Assembly (NCBI GenBank): GCA_002377985.1
Contig: DFQW01000210.1
Coordinates: 5,026-16,816 of the forward strand
Length of the DNA: 11,791 bases
Reading direction: 5' to 3'
Origin: Halieaceae bacterium UBA3479
Lineage (GTDB): Bacteria > Pseudomonadota > Gammaproteobacteria > Pseudomonadales > Halieaceae
A program made the position numbers and the translations under genes. The first letter of the stretch is position 1, and each line of letters starts with the position of its first letter. Below the pieces are notes generated by a model. The model worked only from the letters and a program-made list of their open reading frames with translations. It was not told the DNA's origin and did not search any database. Shown piece after piece: positions 1 to 7,801 of the stretch.

Positions 1-2
1 TG

Positions 3-215
3 ATCAATCAACAACTGCTGTCCAGCGCTTGTAGCGGCGCAGAAACAGGGCACGAGGGCTCCAAAAGACTGCTGAGCCACGCCATGCATTTACTGGAGGT
101 TTATGAAGGGTATCTGAACGGCAAAGGCCAAAGCTTCAAGGCGTTGCCGCCTGCGCGTCACTGCGCGACTGCATCAACAACAATTGCGCACCCACCCGGA
201 ACACAAGTTCACTGA
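3..215 (+). pseudogene. possible 3' end or remnant of an unrecognised plus-strand gene
   Basis: One plus-strand frame is open from the left edge to a TGA at 213-215 and encodes about 70 residues with no start inside the window. The first ~48 residues look protein-like, with a helical stretch around HAMHLLEVYEGYLNGKG. From about base 150 the composition becomes odd (ARHCATASTT), and the next frame, open to a TAG at 274-276, reads more plausibly (RVTARLHQQQLRTHPEHKF). This suggests a frameshifted or decayed gene end, or simply non-coding sequence. I do not recognise a family. The upstream sequence is outside the window, so neither start nor length can be given. Confidence is low. Confidence 0.25.
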
Positions 216-225
216 GGGATCAGTG
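210..225. other. inverted repeat (6-bp stem, 4-base loop)
   Basis: CACTGA and TCAGTG pair perfectly around the loop GGGA. The left arm contains the TGA that closes the possible left-edge frame. There is no T-run on either side, so it is not a convincing intrinsic terminator. It is followed by a GC-rich palindrome, GCGCCGGCGC, at 229-238. It lies between the end of the 59-residue minus-strand gene and the possible plus-strand remnant, where an end-of-transcript structure would be expected. Confidence 0.3.
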
Positions 226-287
226 CCCGCGCCGGCGCGCAGCACCCCATCGCCCGGTGATGGCCGTCGAGCATAGCAGCAAGAACC

Positions 288-467
288 CTAGGCACCAGGG
301 TCGTCGGGGTCAGACCCGGGTTTCTTCTTTTTGAAGCCTTTGAAAACGCTAATAAATACGAACACAATCGTGGCCATAAAGGCGGCAAATACGCCATTGA
401 ACCAGCCCGTCATCATGCAGCCGATGTAAGTACTCACTCCCAGAAAAACTGCTGCATACGTTCTCAT
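288..467 (-). CDS. small predicted membrane protein, 59 residues
   Basis: This short gene encodes 59 residues ending in TAG. The start ATG (465-467) is preceded by a good Shine-Dalgarno, GAAGG, with a 6-base spacer. The protein has a hydrophobic stretch at about residues 4-20 and a second at about 26-42 (FAAFMATIVFVFISVF). A basic cluster KGFKKKK then suggests a cytoplasmic C-terminus, and the tail is acidic and proline-rich (GSDPDDPGA). The layout fits a two-segment membrane hairpin with the C-terminus inside. I do not recognise a family. It follows the 37-residue gene on the same strand after 76 bases, so co-transcription with the DUF2306-like gene is possible. Function is unknown. The coding call rests on the ribosome site, clean hydrophobic segments and charge pattern. 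Confidence 0.62.
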   Translation of the reverse strand: MRTYAAVFLGVSTYIGCMMTGWFNGVFAAFMATIVFVFISVFKGFKKKKPGSDPDDPGA

Positions 468-543
468 AAATAACCTTCAAACCCGAATTTCGAGGCGGCA
501 GCAAGACATACAGTTCCGGTACGAAATCAGCCCGTTTCCGTCG

Positions 544-657
544 CTAGTCGAGTTCCTCGTCGTCCCGAGGCCGTCCCGACACCATCCATCGATTTATGAT
601 AATCATACAGGTCACGGTGACTACGACAAACGCGACCACAATGCCAATAAAGAGCAT
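544..657 (-). CDS. tiny single-pass membrane protein, 37 residues, coupled to the upstream gene
   Basis: The gene encodes 37 residues and ends in TAG. Its start ATG shares one base with the TAA stop of the preceding gene (TAATG at 655-659), a typical translational-coupling arrangement. A GGAG lies about 10 bases upstream within the preceding gene. Residues 2-21 form one strongly hydrophobic segment (MLFIGIVVAFVVVTVTCMII). It is followed by a short basic loop with NRW and GRPR, and an acidic tail DDEELD. This fits a single transmembrane helix with the C-terminus in the cytoplasm. No known family was recognised. Such a partner could stabilise or regulate the multi-pass protein encoded just upstream, but that is inferred only from the coupling. 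The sequence is too short to exclude a chance frame, although the hydrophobicity and position make chance less likely. Confidence 0.55.
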   Translation of the reverse strand: MLFIGIVVAFVVVTVTCMIIINRWMVSGRPRDDEELD

Positions 658-1160
658 TACCCATCATCTCCGTCAGCGACATCCCCGCGCCTCAGCGCAC
701 GCCATTGCCAGAGAACACCCAGACCAAACAATGCCAAAAACGCCAAATGAAATGCGCGCACAAGAGGCGCATCCAGCGATTGCACAAAAGGGTCACCCAC
801 TGGGAGCCGCCGCAAAAAATCAGTGATAGCGGGGACCATATGAAAGAGCAAGGTGGCGGAATAGGCGGCTGTCTGCAGATAAACCGAAAACCTGCCCAAA
901 AGCGGACGCCGCTCTAACAGTACGCCGACTCCCACTGCAGCCAGAGTCATTACCGCCAGAATGTGCCCCACGCCAAAACCGCCCTGATTGAAGATCATAA
1001 GGGCTGTACCTGCCACGACCACGGTAATCAGCAAATAGATTCGCCCGGAAAAGCTGTCGAGACTGATAAAGTGCTCGCGACGGAGGGTAAAAACCGCGGT
1101 GCCAATGGCCAAAATACCCATTACGGTGTGAAACCAGCCCAGGGCTGTCATGGGTGGCAT
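657..1160 (-). CDS. multi-pass membrane protein resembling DUF2306
   Basis: The product is 167 residues with about five hydrophobic segments (roughly 6-25, 40-58, 62-82, 97-116 and 134-153) and a charged C-terminal tail (RALRRGDVADGDDG). The stretch GGFGVGHILAVMTL around residues 60-73 resembles the conserved part of DUF2306 predicted membrane proteins, whose function is unknown. Histidines at 11, 66, 107 and 138 lie in or beside membrane segments, which could bind a metal or haem, but that is speculation. The chosen ATG follows GAGGAG with good spacing; a second Met at residue 4 is an alternative. It lies 99 bases downstream of the NmrA-like gene on the same strand and is coupled to the 37-residue gene at its 3' end. 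It is clearly a membrane protein; the family assignment is moderate. Confidence 0.75.
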   Translation of the reverse strand: MPPMTALGWFHTVMGILAIGTAVFTLRREHFISLDSFSGRIYLLITVVVAGTALMIFNQGGFGVGHILAVMTLAAVGVGVLLERRPLLGRFSVYLQTAAYSATLLFHMVPAITDFLRRLPVGDPFVQSLDAPLVRAFHLAFLALFGLGVLWQWRALRRGDVADGDDG

Positions 1161-1191
1161 ATTCGTCTCCTCAATAAATGGTCCATAGGAT

Positions 1192-1209
1192 GCCGCTGCG
1201 CTCAGCGGC
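1192..1209 (-). other. GC-rich hairpin between the NmrA-like and DUF2306-like genes
   Basis: GCCGCTG and CAGCGGC form a perfect 7-bp stem around the loop CGCT. It lies in the 99-base gap after the NmrA-like stop and about 30 bases before the DUF2306-like start. There is no T-run downstream on the minus strand, so a classical intrinsic terminator is not supported. It could be a weak or Rho-assisted stop or an mRNA-stabilising stem that sets different expression for the two genes. Confidence 0.35.
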
Positions 1210-1259
1210 GCTACTGTCCGGCCCCCGATTCAGCGCAAATCTGGCCGTCGCTTCCTGCT

Positions 1260-2123
1260 CTACCCGCTGTCTCCACCGAAGATCGCAGCGTATCGCTGTG
1301 CAAATGATTCGATGTTTGCCGGTGCGCGTCCCAGTAATTGGTGAACACTTCCCGTGCGATACGCCAAAGATCCCGCCGCAATTTCGGCGAACAACTCGCA
1401 AACCGCATCGAGCTGCCACCGCGAGGCAATAAAGCGCTCCAACGTATCTCTGAACTCCTCTGGAGCCTGCTCAACATAGCATACGTTGTGGCCAATCACG
1501 TCCGCCAAACGCCGCGCGACTTCATGAAAGCTCATGAGATCGGGCCCGGTCAGTTCGTATATTTTCCCCTCGTGGCCGTCCCCGGAGAGCACGGCAGCGG
1601 CGACATCACCCACATCCTGCGTATCGATCATAGCAGTAAGCGCAGCCCCCAAAGGCAGCGCAAAACTTCCGGTACGCTTGATCGACTCCGCATACATCAA
1701 CATATTTTGCATGTAAAAATTGGGCCTCAAAAAGGTCCAATCCATTCCGCTCGCGGCAATATGCTGTTCTGTTTCGTAATGGTTTCTGGGCAAGACCGCG
1801 CTGGCATCGGCTGACGCCTCCATTGAGGAGATTTTGACCACGTGCGCCACGCCTGCCTCCCGCGCTAGCGTCGCGAATTGTCGCTCGATGACGGCTTGAT
1901 CTGGATGATTGCCCATGACGATAAGCGCCCGTTCAATACCTTCTAGCGCGCGCTGAACGCTTTGGGTTTCTCCCAGGTCGCCAGTTATCACCTCAATACG
2001 AGAGTCGGTGAGGGTGAGCTTGGCAGGGTCGCGCACTAGCACCCTGAAAGACAGGCCGGCGTTCAGTAATGCACTCGCTGTGGCACGCCCTACGCGCCCG
2101 GTCGCTCCCGTCAGTAAAATCAT
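1260..2123 (-). CDS. NmrA-like NAD(P)-binding oxidoreductase (atypical SDR)
   Basis: The protein is 287 residues from the chosen ATG at 2121-2123, which follows AGGGGG with a 5-base spacer. An in-frame start 24 residues upstream would add a poorly conserved leader and lacks comparable support. The N-terminus carries the Rossmann dinucleotide-binding motif TGATGRVG (residues 5-12). A VLVRDP segment follows, where NADP-preferring members bind the adenine phosphate, and later the family-like TFLRPNFYMQN stretch. The classical SDR YxxxK pair is not evident: the corresponding region reads HYETEQ. This fits the NmrA / quinone-oxidoreductase-2-like branch, which includes both reductases and redox-sensing proteins. 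The substrate cannot be told. A perfect palindrome overlaps its ribosome site. Divergent to it lies the DUF1643 gene; downstream is the DUF2306-like gene. Confidence 0.88.
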   Translation of the reverse strand: MILLTGATGRVGRATASALLNAGLSFRVLVRDPAKLTLTDSRIEVITGDLGETQSVQRALEGIERALIVMGNHPDQAVIERQFATLAREAGVAHVVKISSMEASADASAVLPRNHYETEQHIAASGMDWTFLRPNFYMQNMLMYAESIKRTGSFALPLGAALTAMIDTQDVGDVAAAVLSGDGHEGKIYELTGPDLMSFHEVARRLADVIGHNVCYVEQAPEEFRDTLERFIASRWQLDAVCELFAEIAAGSLAYRTGSVHQLLGRAPANIESFAQRYAAIFGGDSG

Positions 2124-2131
2124 ATGGTCCC

Positions 2132-2145
2132 CCTGAATATTCAGG
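2132..2145. promoter_or_regulatory. perfect 14-bp palindrome at the start of the NmrA-like gene (candidate operator)
   Basis: CCTGAATATTCAGG is a perfect inverted repeat with no spacer. It ends 8 bases before the ATG of the NmrA-like gene and overlaps the 5' part of its Shine-Dalgarno region. NmrA-like and azoreductase-type genes are often controlled by small dimeric repressors (HxlR, MarR or TetR types) that bind such palindromes, so a repressor site is plausible. As RNA it could also fold and partly hide the ribosome site. No such regulator is encoded beside it; the nearest regulator is the AraC-type gene about 0.9 kb away. Confidence 0.4.
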
Positions 2146-2232
2146 CTTGCTGCGCAACATACCGCACCTGCCGTGGCGGGCCTTGGCCCAAGCAAAACAC
2201 GCGTTGAATAGGCCCATCAAGGCAGGCTCCCA

Positions 2233-2261
2233 TTGACAAGACCATAGCATGCACTTACTGA
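2233..2261 (+). promoter_or_regulatory. candidate sigma-70 promoter for the DUF1643 gene
   Basis: A perfect -35 hexamer TTGACA (2233-2238) is followed at 17 bases by a weak -10, TACTGA (2256-2261). It lies 43 bases before the DUF1643 start, in the 180-base divergent gap. The -35 match and position are good and the -10 is poor, so this is a tentative call. No matching minus-strand promoter for the NmrA-like gene was clear in the same gap. Confidence 0.3.
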
Positions 2262-2303
2262 TTCGGTAGTCTTTAATCGCCAAGCGGTCCGTAGGTGGCT
2301 AAC

Positions 2304-2837
2304 ATGATGATCGATCAGACAAGCCCAGCTGTTATACCGTGTCACATGGACCTCTCTCTTGACACGTTACGCAGTGCCGGATTTTCTCGCTGTGGTCGCT
2401 ACCGCTACTGGCTGCGCAGAATCTGGGATCCCGCCCTGACGCACTGTGTATTTATCGGTCTGAACCCTTCCACCGCCGACGCCACTGAAGATGACCCCAC
2501 CCTCAGGCGCTGTATTTCCTTCGCCCGGAAATGGGGTTACGGATCATTACTGATGGTCAATCTATTTTCCTTGCGTGCCACCGACCCCAGCGTACTAAAA
2601 CTCGCAGCTGATCCAGTTGGACCCAGAACTGACCTCTGGCTGCGCCGCGCCACGGCAGAAACCGACACCATTGTTGCCGCATGGGGCAATGGCGGTCTTC
2701 TCATGAACAGGGCCATGACGGTACATCAAATGCTAAAAAATCCTTGCTGCCTCGGACTCACCGCACTCGGAATGCCCCGACACCCGCTCTACTGCCCCAA
2801 ACATGTCACCCTCACCGCACTGCCCTCGCTCAAATAG
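2304..2837 (+). CDS. DUF1643 family protein
   Basis: The product is 177 residues if translation starts at the ATG at 2304, which has AGGTGG 5 bases upstream. A GTG at 2295 and ATGs at 2307 and 2346 are alternatives, and the family's conserved part begins only after the last of these. DUF1643 hallmarks are clear in order: GRYRYWL and WDPAL near the N-terminus, the signature FIGLNPSTADATEDDPTLRRC-like block, VNLFSLRATDP, AWGNGG, and a C-terminal LGMPRHPLY. The family is uncharacterised; no reaction is known to me. Charged and Asn/Gly-rich conserved motifs suggest an enzyme or nucleotide-handling fold, but that is inference. It stands alone, divergent from the NmrA-like gene and 185 bases before the AraC-type gene. 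Confidence 0.85.
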   Translation: MMIDQTSPAVIPCHMDLSLDTLRSAGFSRCGRYRYWLRRIWDPALTHCVFIGLNPSTADATEDDPTLRRCISFARKWGYGSLLMVNLFSLRATDPSVLKLAADPVGPRTDLWLRRATAETDTIVAAWGNGGLLMNRAMTVHQMLKNPCCLGLTALGMPRHPLYCPKHVTLTALPSLK

Positions 2838-2986
2838 CGGGTTTGCCGCCGCAACCTCCCGCATGCAGGGTCAGAGTCAAACCATTGCATCGGCGTCGAA
2901 TGTAATCCTTTCCGTTCTTTTCGCTGGCCTTCAAAAGTGGTTGGGTTAATCTGATTGGCCGAGGCAAGGAATGTCTCTATCAGGCC

Positions 2987-3002
2987 CTCCCGGGGGAGTT
3001 TT
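2987..3002 (+). terminator. weak hairpin with T-run before the AraC-type gene
   Basis: CTCC and GGAG form a short stem (with an extra C-G possible) around a GC-rich loop, directly followed by TTTT at 2999-3002. It lies 150 bases after the DUF1643 stop and 20 bases before the AraC-type start. It may end DUF1643 transcription or attenuate the AraC-type transcript. The stem is short, so confidence is low. Confidence 0.28.
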
Positions 3003-3022
3003 GATACTACAAGGAATTAGAT

Positions 3023-3529
3023 ATGAATCATTTAAGATCCAACAACTGCACTCACCGAGACCACTATCCCGTCTATCTGCAACGATCACCCAAACGCGAG
3101 ACGGCCCGGGATGGCGGCGAGTGGGGCGCCTTTGGCAAGGACTTAATCCGCCCGGCACCAGAAGTGCCTGCCGAACTCTCTATTCGCATTACCGACCGCG
3201 CACCTCACGATTTGTCGCGCACGTCACTTTGCGTTATCGATCTTCTGTTGCGCGGCGATCTATCCCGTCTGCGCTCTGAAGAAGTCGCAGATCACTTGCA
3301 CGTCAGCCCCACTACGCTGCGCCGACGACTGCGGGCCGATCGCACGAACTATCAACATATTCTCGACCATGTGCGCCAGTATCGCTGCGCTGAACTGCTG
3401 GAAAAACGCTGGCTACCGGGTAAATCGGTTGCCTGGGAGTTGGGTTACGCAGAAGTGAACAGCTTCTACCGGGCATTCCGCCGCTGGACCGGTCAGAACT
3501 ACAGCGATCTGAAGTCGCTCTATTTATAA
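3023..3529 (+). CDS. short AraC-type DNA-binding protein lacking a normal sensor domain
   Basis: The product is 168 residues. The ATG at 3023 follows AAGGAA with about 7 bases of spacing. The C-terminal half is a full AraC DNA-binding domain. The first helix-turn-helix spans about residues 81-126 (SEEVADHLHVSPTTLRRRL), and the second about 131-165 (GKSVAWELGYAEVNSFYRAFRRWTG), with the usual signature slightly altered at its end (QNYSDL instead of a typical SP-x-x-YR). Typical AraC regulators have 250-350 residues with an effector-binding domain first. Here only about 70 low-complexity, charged N-terminal residues precede the DNA-binding part. It could be a natural stand-alone regulator or a remnant of a longer one. 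Its target is unknown. It converges on the DUF218 gene. Confidence 0.85.
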   Translation: MNHLRSNNCTHRDHYPVYLQRSPKRETARDGGEWGAFGKDLIRPAPEVPAELSIRITDRAPHDLSRTSLCVIDLLLRGDLSRLRSEEVADHLHVSPTTLRRRLRADRTNYQHILDHVRQYRCAELLEKRWLPGKSVAWELGYAEVNSFYRAFRRWTGQNYSDLKSLYL

Positions 3530-3564
3530 AGCTTAAACCGCCAAGACTCAGGTTTATTGACGAC

Positions 3565-4356
3565 TCAGGCTTCGACGGTTGTCTCGGCAGGGTCAAAATA
3601 ACCGAGCTGGTCATAGACCCAGTAACCAACCCACTCATGGATCGCGTGAGTCGATCGGGCCAAACGATCGAGCGTGGGTAGCCAGCCGGGCACGGGGCCA
3701 ACGCGCAGCGGCATCTGGTGGTCGGTTGCCACTGAAGTCACCACAAAACCCTGAGCGCCAAAAACTGCGGCAGCGCGGCGCATGTGACTTGCACTGGTAA
3801 CCAACAAAATGTGGCTTATGCCCAGCTCCTGCAGGAGCGCCCATGAGTACTGCGCATTTTCACGGGTCGTGCGGCTCTCCGATTCCAGCAGGAGGGCCGT
3901 TTCGGGAATACCGAGGGCCTTGAGTTTCTGTGCCATCAGCCGCGATTCCGGGACTGCTTCAGGCAACACTGATCCGCCGGAAAGCACAATAAGCGGCGCT
4001 TTACCCGCCCGATGCAACGCTGCGCCCAACCACAAGCGATCCGCCGCCTGATTCAGATCCCCGCCCTGACCAAACTGTGTCTCTCCAGACGTACCACCCC
4101 CCAGCACCAAAATCGCCTGTGCCTTGGGTAATTCCTCGTCCACAAAAGCCGGATAGGCGCTCTCCAGCGGCGCCAGAAACACGCCTGCCCCCCACTCGGT
4201 TGAGCAAAAGTAAAGCCACACCGTTGCCATAAAGGTCAGCGTATTGGCTTTGATAGTGGCGCCCCTCGCGCGCAATGCGATGGCAAATACCAAACAGATC
4301 AAACAGAGGGACAGCGGGTAAATGAGCAGGGAGAGAATCTTGCTAAGGGTCAACAT
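3565..4356 (-). CDS. DUF218 (YdcF/ElyC-like) membrane protein
   Basis: The product has 263 residues, near the 259 of E. coli ElyC. Two N-terminal hydrophobic segments (about 7-28 and 38-53) anchor it. The DUF218 domain follows: ILVLGGG (82-88), LSGG (125-128), MAQKLKALGIP (141-151), ESRTTRENA (160-168), LLVTSASHMRRA (184-195), and the C-terminal EWVGYWVYDQLGYF. ElyC-type proteins act at the inner membrane in envelope or undecaprenyl-carrier homeostasis; other DUF218 members are of unknown role, so the exact function is inferred only. The gene starts 6 bases after the purA stop with no strong Shine-Dalgarno, suggesting co-transcription and perhaps coupled translation. Its end faces the AraC-type gene 35 bases away. 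Confidence 0.88.
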   Translation of the reverse strand: MLTLSKILSLLIYPLSLCLICLVFAIALRARGATIKANTLTFMATVWLYFCSTEWGAGVFLAPLESAYPAFVDEELPKAQAILVLGGGTSGETQFGQGGDLNQAADRLWLGAALHRAGKAPLIVLSGGSVLPEAVPESRLMAQKLKALGIPETALLLESESRTTRENAQYSWALLQELGISHILLVTSASHMRRAAAVFGAQGFVVTSVATDHQMPLRVGPVPGWLPTLDRLARSTHAIHEWVGYWVYDQLGYFDPAETTVEA

Positions 4357-4362
4357 TATGAT

Positions 4363-6821
<2,459 letters not shown>

Positions 6822-6892
6822 CGTGATTCCGTCAGGGTATTCGCCGCCGAGCGCGCTCCGCGCGAGAATAGCACATGCGTGAGCGCAGAATT

Positions 6893-6910
6893 GGGGGCTG
6901 TCATGCCCCC
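6893..6910 (-). other. hairpin between hflC and hisZ
   Basis: GGGGGC and GCCCCC pair perfectly around the 6-base loop TGTCAT. It lies 17 bases before the hflC stop in plus coordinates, that is just downstream of hisZ's upstream region and after hflC on neither coding frame. There is no adjacent T-run on either strand, so it is not a standard terminator. On the minus strand hisZ/purA transcription enters before it and hflC reading has ended above it only if transcripts run through; it could be a processing or stability stem. A second, shorter GC hairpin (GCGCG CTC CGCGC) lies at 6851-6863, closer to hisZ. Confidence 0.35.
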
Positions 6911-6926
6911 GGTGTCGTAAAACCGC

Positions 6927-7799
6927 CTATTTTTTGGCCTTGGGATCGCGCAGATACTGGAAAAACTGACTGTCGGGCTGCAACAACATCACATCGCTCC
7001 CCGCATTGAACGTTTCCCTGTACGCCTGAAGGCTCCGCACAAAGGAGTAAAACTCGGGATCCTGATTAAAGGCATCGGCATAGATACGGGTAGCTTCAGC
7101 ATCGCCATTACCGCGAATAATCTCCGCATCGCGGAAAGCATTCGCCTCGATCACCGTAACCTCTCTGTCCGCCGCAGCACGAATACCCTCGGCAAGCTCT
7201 TTGCCCTCGGAGCGCAGCTCGCGCGCCTCTTTCTCACGCTCTGCGTTCATTCGGCGATAAACCGACTCCGACACGTCTGGCGGCAGATCAATTTTCTTCA
7301 CCCGCACGTCGATGACCTCTACCCCCAGCTCCTCGTGTGCCACCTCGTTGAGCTGGGCGGTAATGGCCTGCATTAACTGATCTCGCTCACCTGAGACCAC
7401 TTCCTGCACCGTACGCACCGCCACCTGGTTTCGGAGTCCATCATTGACGCGCTGGGAAAGGAGTCCCGCCGCCCGATTCTCTTCACCGTTTGTAGCGGTG
7501 TAATACTTTGCCGTATCGATTACCCGGAACTTGGCATAGGAATCCACGATCAGCGCCTTCTTTTCCTGAGTAAAGAATCGCTCAGGACTGCTGTCGACGG
7601 TCAGGATGCGGCCGTCGAATTTGCGCACACTGTTAACGAACGGCACCTTAACGTGCAATCCCGGCTTTAGATCAGGGTCAACAACTTCACCAAATTTCAA
7701 TAGCACGCCACGCTGGGTTTCCCTGATGACATACAAACTGTTGGAGAGCACAACGAGCAGAATGGCAACAACCACACCGAGGAAAGTCTGTCTGGTCAT
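6927..7799 (-). CDS. hflC: HflC, FtsH protease modulator
   Basis: HflC pairs with HflK in a large inner-membrane cage around FtsH and restrains its degradation of membrane proteins. The 290 residues start with a signal-anchor helix (about 6-24, FLGVVVAILLVVLSNSLYVI), then an SPFH/Band 7 domain (RGVLLKFGEV, PGLHVKVPFVNSVRKFD, VDSYAKFRV, the LGVEVIDVRVKKIDLP block). A long charged coiled coil follows (about 180-235, rich in AEREKEARELRSEGK), then a C-terminal region ending SQFFQYLRDPKAKK. The start lies 2 bases after the hflK stop, with GGAGG in the hflK end, so the two subunits are made together. Unlike E. coli, no DUF2065 gene follows: the next gene is hisZ. Confidence 0.96.
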   Translation of the reverse strand: MTRQTFLGVVVAILLVVLSNSLYVIRETQRGVLLKFGEVVDPDLKPGLHVKVPFVNSVRKFDGRILTVDSSPERFFTQEKKALIVDSYAKFRVIDTAKYYTATNGEENRAAGLLSQRVNDGLRNQVAVRTVQEVVSGERDQLMQAITAQLNEVAHEELGVEVIDVRVKKIDLPPDVSESVYRRMNAEREKEARELRSEGKELAEGIRAAADREVTVIEANAFRDAEIIRGNGDAEATRIYADAFNQDPEFYSFVRSLQAYRETFNAGSDVMLLQPDSQFFQYLRDPKAKK

Positions 7800-7801
7800 G
7801 A

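Noticed and set aside
209..397. 62-residue minus-strand frame at the left end
   Set aside because: It overlaps the 59-residue membrane protein in another frame, lacks a good ribosome site, and has a Pro/Arg-rich composition typical of a shadow frame.
596..1307. Several plus-strand frames opposite the DUF2306-like gene
   Set aside because: They are His/Arg/Gln-rich antisense shadows of a well-supported membrane-protein gene.
1338..1814. 158-residue plus-strand frame
   Set aside because: It lies fully opposite the NmrA-like gene, has no family motifs, and mirrors that gene's codons.
2864..2950. 28-residue plus-strand frame between DUF1643 and the AraC-type gene
   Set aside because: It has no ribosome-binding sequence, no convincing segment pattern and is short enough to occur by chance.
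3534..3556. TAAACC/GGTTTA inverted repeat between the AraC-type and DUF218 genes as a shared terminator
   Set aside because: The stem is short and AT-rich with an 11-base loop and no proper T-run, so termination there is not supported.
6866..6871. TATTCT on the minus strand as a -10 box for hisZ
   Set aside because: No acceptable -35 box lies 16-18 bases upstream.
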